A stretch of DNA of 64,000 nt from Scatophagus argus (lineage: Eukaryota; Chordata; Actinopteri; Scatophagidae): NCBI RefSeq assembly GCF_020382885.2, contig NC_058513.1:14409641-14473640 (forward strand), in the 5' to 3' direction. A program made the position numbers and the translations under genes. Below, one piece after another: positions 57,735 to 64,000 of this stretch (its first letter is position 1; each line of letters opens with the position of its first letter). The notes under the pieces were generated by a model, which searched no databases, was not told the DNA's origin, and was given only the letters and a program-made list of their open reading frames with translations.

Positions 57735-60620
57735 GCTGGAATCTCCCGCCACCGCCGAGGCCAAACAGGAAACTACGTTTTCCTTCTTCTTTGTGTTTAT
57801 CGGCGGATCGCAAACCAACGTGAACGGTGCACAGCGCCACCTAGTGTAAGAGAACATTTAAATTCGTGACAGCGGTATAAATTGTAAACCAACTTTTCTT
57901 AACTTTTATTAGCAACAAAAATGCATATCTGCTCTTGCCTATGATTTGTTAGTTTTAAAAAATAAAAGGGCCCTAATTTTGCAAACTTTCTGTTGATTGG
58001 AAGGTGTCCATATTGAGACACACTAGGCAGTTAACATGAGAAAAGCAAGCTTTGGTATATTGAGATAGCACATTTAACAGATTTTGATCTCAAAATAACA
58101 GCAACAGCAACAAAAATGTTCTTGGATTACGTACTCAACAAAATATGTTTCAAAGTTCGAGTCATTTCAACATATTTTTACAACATCATTATGCATAAAT
58201 GCTACATATCACACCTTTAATTGTGGTGATTTGATTTTTAAGGATTCATTTTGATTGCTCCGTTGTGGCACAGGCCTCAACAGACACGTTAATATTGCAC
58301 GAATTGGATGAAGGTATCAAGCAACAATGGCAAAACAAACTTGTAGAAAACATGTTGTTGTTTTTAGCATTTGTTTTCATTTTATCTCGAACAGAAGAGA
58401 AAAGTAAAATATGGGATGTTTAACTTTAATTGTTTATGAGTTGTTCAGAGTATTGCATACACTGTTTTCTTGCAGACAAGTTATAAAACATAATCATGTA
58501 TTGTATATTTACAGGATTTTGACCGCATGTGCTTAAGGAAAAACTAATAAAATAAAACTATTCTGCTAAAGGGAAGGTCCTAAAAGACACAAAACTCTTT
58601 TGTTCTGTTGAATGAAGGGTAAAAATGGACCATTAACCAACCAAAACCATTAATATACCAAGAAACTGCATGACTAATGTAAGCATTTACAGCACATTAG
58701 ACTCAAATGTCCTGCGAGTCTAACAACAGATCATACTTGTTTCATTGTCAGCTACCAAAATGTGTGTGTGTGCGTGAATGAGAGCATGTGAGGGTTTGGT
58801 TTTATCTCAGGGTGATATGATTACACCGTGATGCTGTGGGTTATTTCAGAGAGCATATTGTTCCACCATTATCATTATCCCTTTCACAGCTATCTGATCC
58901 CAAGACAGAGGAAATCTGATTTTGGGTCAACAGTGCCTGTCCTCTGCACTCTTTTCACAGTAACCTTTGGATTGGATAATTCCCAAAATGTAAAATAATG
59001 AAAGAGATTACATTGACTCATTTCCAGATCTTTTGCTTTGTATTGGTATTCAGGAATAGGAACTTTTCTCAAATGAGACTGGAAGAGGACCCGCTCTGAA
59101 AATTGATATCGGCTGATGGCATGGAGAACATACAGCAAAGCTACTGAATGAGTAGTAAACTAATTTCAGTTAAGTTAATTCAATGTCATATTCACATCAA
59201 ATTGGCCATTGAGTAAATGTATTAGCATATTGAAATGCCCTGTTTATCTCTATTTGAATTTTAGATTTCTTTACCAGAGATAAAATGCAACCGCACGTCT
59301 TTATTTTGATAGGACTTTTGATGGATTCATTGTAGAATAATTGTGATGACTGAACAGACATCCACACTGTGAATTCAGTCACCATTTTTAAATATAAAAA
59401 TACATTTGTGCCATTTATGTTTATCTACATGTAGATTATATGACTATACCCATATCATCACCTCATCGCTTCATACTTGTGGTGTTTTTTGTAAGAATCA
59501 AAAGTTCGTCCAGGCTGTCTTTGATGCTGGGTTCAAATGTCAAACTCTTGAGCTTGCGGCTGCAACGCGGTCATGTACATCATATGCTTAGTGTTCAGTG
59601 GTTAAGTCATGAGAACATCAACGCAACACAAAATATTTCTTTTAATGCACTCTGTTTCCAATCAACATTTTCTGTCATTCACTTAATTGCTTGTCAGCTT
59701 TTGCTAGTTTAAAAGGCCGGTTCCAAATGTCAGTTATCAGCATTATTGATCACCAATAATTGGTATCAGCATCGGCCCTGAGTCAGTCAGTCGATCCCTA
59801 TTTGACACAGCAACACTAACAATTTAGATTTGCTCATATGATGAGATGGACATCTGCAGTGGTTGAAGAAGGTTTCACATCCTTTGCTGGTAAAAGTATT
59901 ACCGTAATATCACACTGTGAAAAGAGTCCACTACAAGTTAAAGCCCTGCATTCCTGCAGTAAAAGCGTGTATTGTCTGCAAAATTTATTTCAGGTATCAA
60001 AAAAGTAACCGTCACTGTCAGTGTTTTATTATTAAAAAGTACAATTGACATCTCAAATAAATATTCAGTCTGCGCACACACCAAGTCAATAACCAGTAAC
60101 AGCAGTTCTTATAAATCTGCACTTTCAGACCTTTTGTTTAATGTTTTTATTCCTTTCTTTCATAATCCAGAAAGGTCACAATTGGGAGCATAGAAATTCT
60201 GCAGAATGTAGGAAATGAAGTGTGTGACGCTCCAAATCTTTCCACACACACACACACACACACACACGCCTATACCCCTCCTCCTCCACCACCACCACCA
60301 CCACCACCACCCATACTGAACCTATACGTAGATGAATTCACAACAATCAGCCACGTGAAGTCATGAGTCTGCTCAGTTTCGTATGAGACTGGTCTGTCTG
60401 GTTACGAGTAAAGTTGCATCAGAACTAATGAATGGAGACGTGTGATGATACACTATGTGTCAAGTGATGGGGTGCATAAAATTCTGCTGCATGCTGTGTT
60501 TGGGTGGGGTGGGGTCGGGTGTGTGCCTATGGGTGGGGTGGGGTGGAGGGTGCTGCTCTGTAATGACATTTAACACTACTGAGAAATTTAGTTTGACGTA
60601 AGCAGCACCTTGACGAATGG
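57735..60620. other. Divergent intergenic region msh2-gch
   Basis: About 2.9 kb between the two divergent genes. The first 120 bp must include the msh2 promoter and 5'UTR. Beyond that it is AT-rich with no recognised exon; a short fragment near 59740-59780 (ATAATTGGTATCAGCATCGG) resembles a dispersed fish repeat. A CA repeat (about 60245-60268) and a CCA repeat (about 60282-60311) lie before the gch promoter. Confidence 0.55.
57834..57846 (-). promoter_or_regulatory. CTCF-like site upstream of msh2
   Basis: GCGCCACCTAGTG fits the reverse form of the CTCF core (GCGCCMYCTRSTGG) except at its last positions. It lies about 100 bp upstream of the msh2 ATG, near the probable transcription start. 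Motif-only evidence. Confidence 0.4.
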
Positions 60621-60632
60621 GAAACAGAAGCG

Positions 60633-60661
60633 CACGTGGCTGCGGGGATCGTCTTTATAAA
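60633..60661 (+). promoter_or_regulatory. gch2: gch core promoter: E-box and TATA box
   Basis: A palindromic E-box CACGTG at 60633-60638 is followed by TTTATAAA at 60654-60661 in GC-rich DNA. The ATG is 102 bp downstream of the TATA box, leaving room for a short 5'UTR. A second E-box, CACGTGA (60352-60358, TCACGTG on the other strand), lies about 300 bp upstream. E-boxes of this form are bound by MITF/USF-type factors. Confidence 0.6.
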
Positions 60662-60762
60662 CGCGACGCGCACCGGGAACAGGAGCAGCACGCCAGACCA
60701 GCTTCAGGACCGCGCTCATCTCATCTCTTCTTCTCTGCTTCCAGAAGTCAGAAACCTCCGAC

Positions 60763-61952
60763 ATGAACGGCCAGTGCAGCGGGAAGGTGAGCGACGCCGT
60801 GGAGGAGTTCCACTGCAACAACGGCTTCAGCGACCTCATCATAGACACCAAGAAGTCCGCCATGCACCGCGAGCACGAGACGTCCCGCAAAGAGGCTGAG
60901 GACAAGTCCCGCTTACCTGCGCTCCAGGCCGCCTACACCAGCATCCTCCGCGAGCTCGGGGAGGACACGGACCGCCAGGGTCTACTGCGCACGCCGCTGC
61001 GCGCCGCCAAGGCCATGCAGTTCTTCACCAAGGGCTATCACGAGACCATCGACGGTGAGTCAACAGGTGCCTCTCTGTGGGCCTCACGCGAGAAGATGCT
61101 CTCGTGCGATGATAAGACAGTAATTAACGTCACGCGGCTTCTCTTATTACCGTTTAAATGGCAAAGCTCCACCGAGTGACCAGAAACACAGAAACCCCTA
61201 CACACTGTGGTGCAGTCTGTCAGGCGTGTCACGTATTTTTGCTCCACTTTATAGTTCCGAACACCTTCACGTGATCTGTAGAGACTTCAGTGCACAATGG
61301 AGATGAAAACGTTGATGGCTTCCTATAAATCTGCGTGTACTTGCAGGTGTTAGTCAGTTCATGAAGAGGCAACACTTGTGATAGTTGATTAATTAAGTTC
61401 AGTTTCACATTTCTTACTCTTTCATTATCATACTATGCACTGAAAAGGTTTTGGACAGTTCATTAGACAACACAAGACATTTAAAAATGTCCTCTTGATG
61501 GACATTTTTTCACTATTCTTTAATGTTTATCACTTGAATCATTTAAGTAGATGGTGTTTCTTAAAATGTGTGTGCATGTGTGTGTGTGTGTATGTGCTTG
61601 TGCCCTCAGACATCTTAAACAATGCCATATTTGATGAAGACCACGATGAGATGGTGATTGTGAAGGACATAGACATGTTTTCACTGTGTGAACATCACCT
61701 GGTGCCCTTTTTTGGCAAAGTAAGTCTGTTCTCCTAACTAAGAGGGATTCAGAGAAAATGTATGTGGAGAGTTTCTGGGTTCAAAACATGTATAAAACGG
61801 ATTTAAAAAAAAAATAATAATAATAACTGAGCTGGAGGACTGTTGTTGTGCCAGCTTGTGCATGTCGATGTCACTGTCCTGTGTTTCTAAGCATTGAATT
61901 GCCAATATTTACAATCCTTGGCTCTGATTATGTGACCTCCACCCTCACTGGC

Positions 61953-61995
<43 letters not shown>

Positions 61996-62058
61996 GGTTC
62001 ACATCGGGTATATTCCCAACAAAAAAGTGGTGGGATTGAGCAAGCTGGCAAGGTAACA

Positions 62059-62110
<52 letters not shown>

Positions 62111-63804
62111 CACACCTTCCTGCTGCCACTGTGGCTGTATGTTTCTAGTGTTAGTGCCGGTTGGCTGGGTTCTTCTGTTATGTCAGTGCATTGACCTGGA
62201 GGCTTAAGTCTAAGCCCAGCGGTCATCATCCAGTCCCCTCATCAAGCACACTCACAGACACAAATCTAAACTCGATCCGCTCTCGAGCCATGAGAAAATC
62301 CATTGGGACCTGTGGGAATCAGCAGTTGTCATCACAGCCTCTCTGTCTGTCTCCTTCTCTCCCTTTCCTAAAATATCACATCATCTCTGAACACACAGAG
62401 CCAGAACAACAGGACCGAAGTCACTGACTTTTCACTGACAAACCTGCTGTGGTTGGATGTTGCACGACAGATTCAGAGAGTTGTGTAGGGTGAATCATTC
62501 ACAGATGAAGGGTCTGTACAGCTGGATGGCCCGAGGGGAGGCCAGGGATCAGGACTGATGCCAGTCTGTGTTTATCAAAAGATTAATCATTAGGATCTCA
62601 GTCTTCCTGCAAAAATCTATGTGCTGGAACTGAGTATGGGACAAAAGAGGAAAGTCCTCTGAGAAGTCTGATCTAATCTGGTCTAATTAAGATTATTCTC
62701 TCACCACTTTGTGTTTGCTGCCACAGTGGCTTCTTCCATACATATGATTTCAAGATTTCAAGAATTTCCCTTCAGGGATAAATAAAGGAATTCTGATTCT
62801 GATTCTGATTTGGGAATGCAGTGAAGTGGTGGTCTCAAGGAAATTCAATCGAATGCAACTGGACTTAGTTATTGTCTTTGAAGACGTTTCACCTCTCTCC
62901 GATTGAATTTCCTTGAGATAACCATGACCTGGATGAATGAGAATATTCACAGGCTTAGTGTAGTGGTGGTTTTTAGGAGTTTAAGGGTCTTCCACACTGC
63001 CAGATGTGTTGGGAACTGTAGTACCATGTTCTCCCACAGCCACGCTCTTAAACGATTTTCTGGTTATTATTTAAAAATGCATGGAAATGTTGTGTATTGT
63101 CTGTATTACACACGTGTTGGGTCTAATTCCCTTCTTGCGTTCTCGTTTCTCCAGGATTGTGGAGATCTTCAGTCGGAGGCTTCAGGGTGAGCAACTAAAG
63201 AAATTATGCAATATTAATAGGCTTTTCATGTAGTCACGGCACTTTTCTTCTAGTTTACTCAAGAATTTGAATGCTGTCTGGTTTTACATGTCATGTATTG
63301 TTTTAGTTCAAGAGCGTCTGACCAAGCAGATTGCCACGGCAATATCAGAAGCCCTGCAGCCGAAAGGTGTAGCTGTGGTCATTGAAGCAGCGTAAGTATG
63401 CACACACACACACACACACACACACCACCTTCATCATCATCATTTGAAGCTGCCCTAACACCTCACAGGCCTCACAGGCCTTTTTTCTGCACTGAGGAGA
63501 CACGAGCGAGGATAAACGAGACCACGTTTTTATTTCTATTTTTGCTGAGCCTGTTAGTCGACTTTGTGATTCTTCTTCGATTTGCTATCCCTTAAAACAC
63601 ATGTTCTACAGGTCAAACACTTTCCCCAAAGCGGGTCACTTGTAAATCTGAACCACATGTGTGTGTGCTTGCAGGCACATGTGCATGGTTATGCGTGGTG
63701 TCCAGAAGATGAACAGCCGCACAGTGACGAGCGCCATGTTGGGAGTTTACCTGGAGGACCCCAGAACTCGGGAGGAGTTCCTCACTCTTTCAAAGCACAT
63801 TTAA
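60763..63804 (+). CDS. gch2: GTP cyclohydrolase I
   Basis: Converts GTP to 7,8-dihydroneopterin triphosphate, the first and rate-limiting step to tetrahydrobiopterin and fish pteridine pigments. It is a cytosolic homodecamer. Six exons: 60763-61054, 61610-61719, 61997-62052, 63155-63186, 63307-63391 and 63675-63804, giving 234 residues (human GCH1 has 250). Residues 1 to about 50 are a variable N-terminus; the catalytic domain follows from about [20 protein letters not shown]. The zinc ligands are all present: C124 and H127 in [14 protein letters not shown], and C195 in [13 protein letters not shown]. The loop [20 protein letters not shown] and the helix [14 protein letters not shown] are typical. 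The C-terminus [12 protein letters not shown] differs from the usual LIRS-type end. It sits beside msh2 and not beside the known GCH1 neighbours, so I call the fish paralogue gch2; gch1 is the alternative and only a tree would settle it. The enzyme identity is certain. Confidence 0.93.
61958..61993 (+). repeat. (TC)18 microsatellite forming the polypyrimidine tract of gch exon 3
   Basis: An uninterrupted TC dinucleotide run ends directly at the CAG acceptor of exon 3. Confidence 0.95.
62061..62109 (+). repeat. (AC)24 microsatellite downstream of gch exon 3
   Basis: The AC run begins about 8 nt beyond the exon 3 donor GT (62053-62054) and is nearly perfect. Confidence 0.95.
62740..62935 (+). 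repeat. LINE/SINE-like tail and inverted-repeat fragment in gch intron 3
   Basis: About 62755-62812 reads GGGATAAATAAAGGAATTCT then repeated TGATTC units, the 3' tail of common fish retroelements. It is followed by an 18-bp perfect inverted repeat: CTCAAGGAAATTCAATCG at 62834-62851 and its complement at 62900-62917, around GAAGACGTTTCACCTCTC, a familiar fish-repeat segment. Confidence 0.6.
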
Positions 63805-64000
63805 CAAATGCCAATTGTAATTCCCTACCTGACCTCCTTCTACAGAAAACTCTATAGTAAACAGTGGAGCCGCATTTGACTTTAAGGGGACAGTTCACCA
63901 CAAAACCAAACATCCAAGCCGACTCTGGGGCTCACCTTTTCAGCCCTGCTGCAGAAATCCACCGTTTGAAATCACTGTGAACATAATAGGAAATTAAAGA

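Noticed and set aside
60588..60905. Minus-strand frame over gch exon 1
   Set aside because: Antisense shadow of a GC-rich coding exon; the plus frame gives the recognised enzyme.

Overview
This is a window of vertebrate, almost certainly teleost, nuclear DNA. Every protein-coding gene is split by canonical GT-AG introns. The protein sequences resemble known vertebrate families closely, and the DNA between exons is AT-rich, full of short microsatellites and sprinkled with short interspersed repeats typical of spiny-rayed fishes. No prokaryotic features, CRISPR arrays, phage, rRNA or tRNA genes were seen.

Layout from left to right. (1) 38-13264, plus strand: the 3' part of a neurexin gene, best matched to nrxn1. 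It covers the end of LNS5, EGF3, LNS6 with the alternative splice-site-4 exon, the stalk, the transmembrane segment and the cytoplasmic tail. A long 3'UTR probably ends near 15665. (2) 20075-30794, plus: a complete 14-exon follicle-stimulating hormone receptor (fshr, 705 residues). (3) 34344-45717, plus: a complete 22-exon fbxo11 (891 residues), an F-box/beta-helix/UBR-type zinc-finger substrate receptor of SCF ubiquitin ligases. (4) 48292-57734, minus: a complete 16-exon msh2 (935 residues), the DNA mismatch-repair ATPase, convergent with fbxo11. (5) 60763-63804, plus: a complete six-exon GTP cyclohydrolase I (234 residues), probably the fish pigment-cell paralogue gch2, divergent from msh2.

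The genes do not form a functional operon. They are a compacted version of the vertebrate NRXN1-FSHR-...-FBXO11-...-MSH2 synteny block, with lhcgr, msh6 and the other mammalian interveners missing. All exon joins were checked by reading phase: each gene gives one uninterrupted frame, and 13 of the 16 msh2 exons have exactly the length I recall for human MSH2.

The intervening DNA contains a tRNA-like SINE with a 10-bp target-site duplication (16184-16515), a THAP-type DNA-transposon relic with terminal inverted repeats in an fbxo11 intron (38548-39662), a LINE 3' end in an msh2 intron (about 54540-55065), several fragments of dispersed fish repeats, and many microsatellites. I found no wholly new system. 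The observations most worth checking are: absence of a recognisable beta-neurexin first exon from a very short intron; a cluster of STAR-protein-like motifs just after the splice-site-4 exon; a duplicated LRR exon and extra introns in the transmembrane region of fshr; overlapping opposed poly(A) signals between fbxo11 and msh2; and a gch exon squeezed between two microsatellites.
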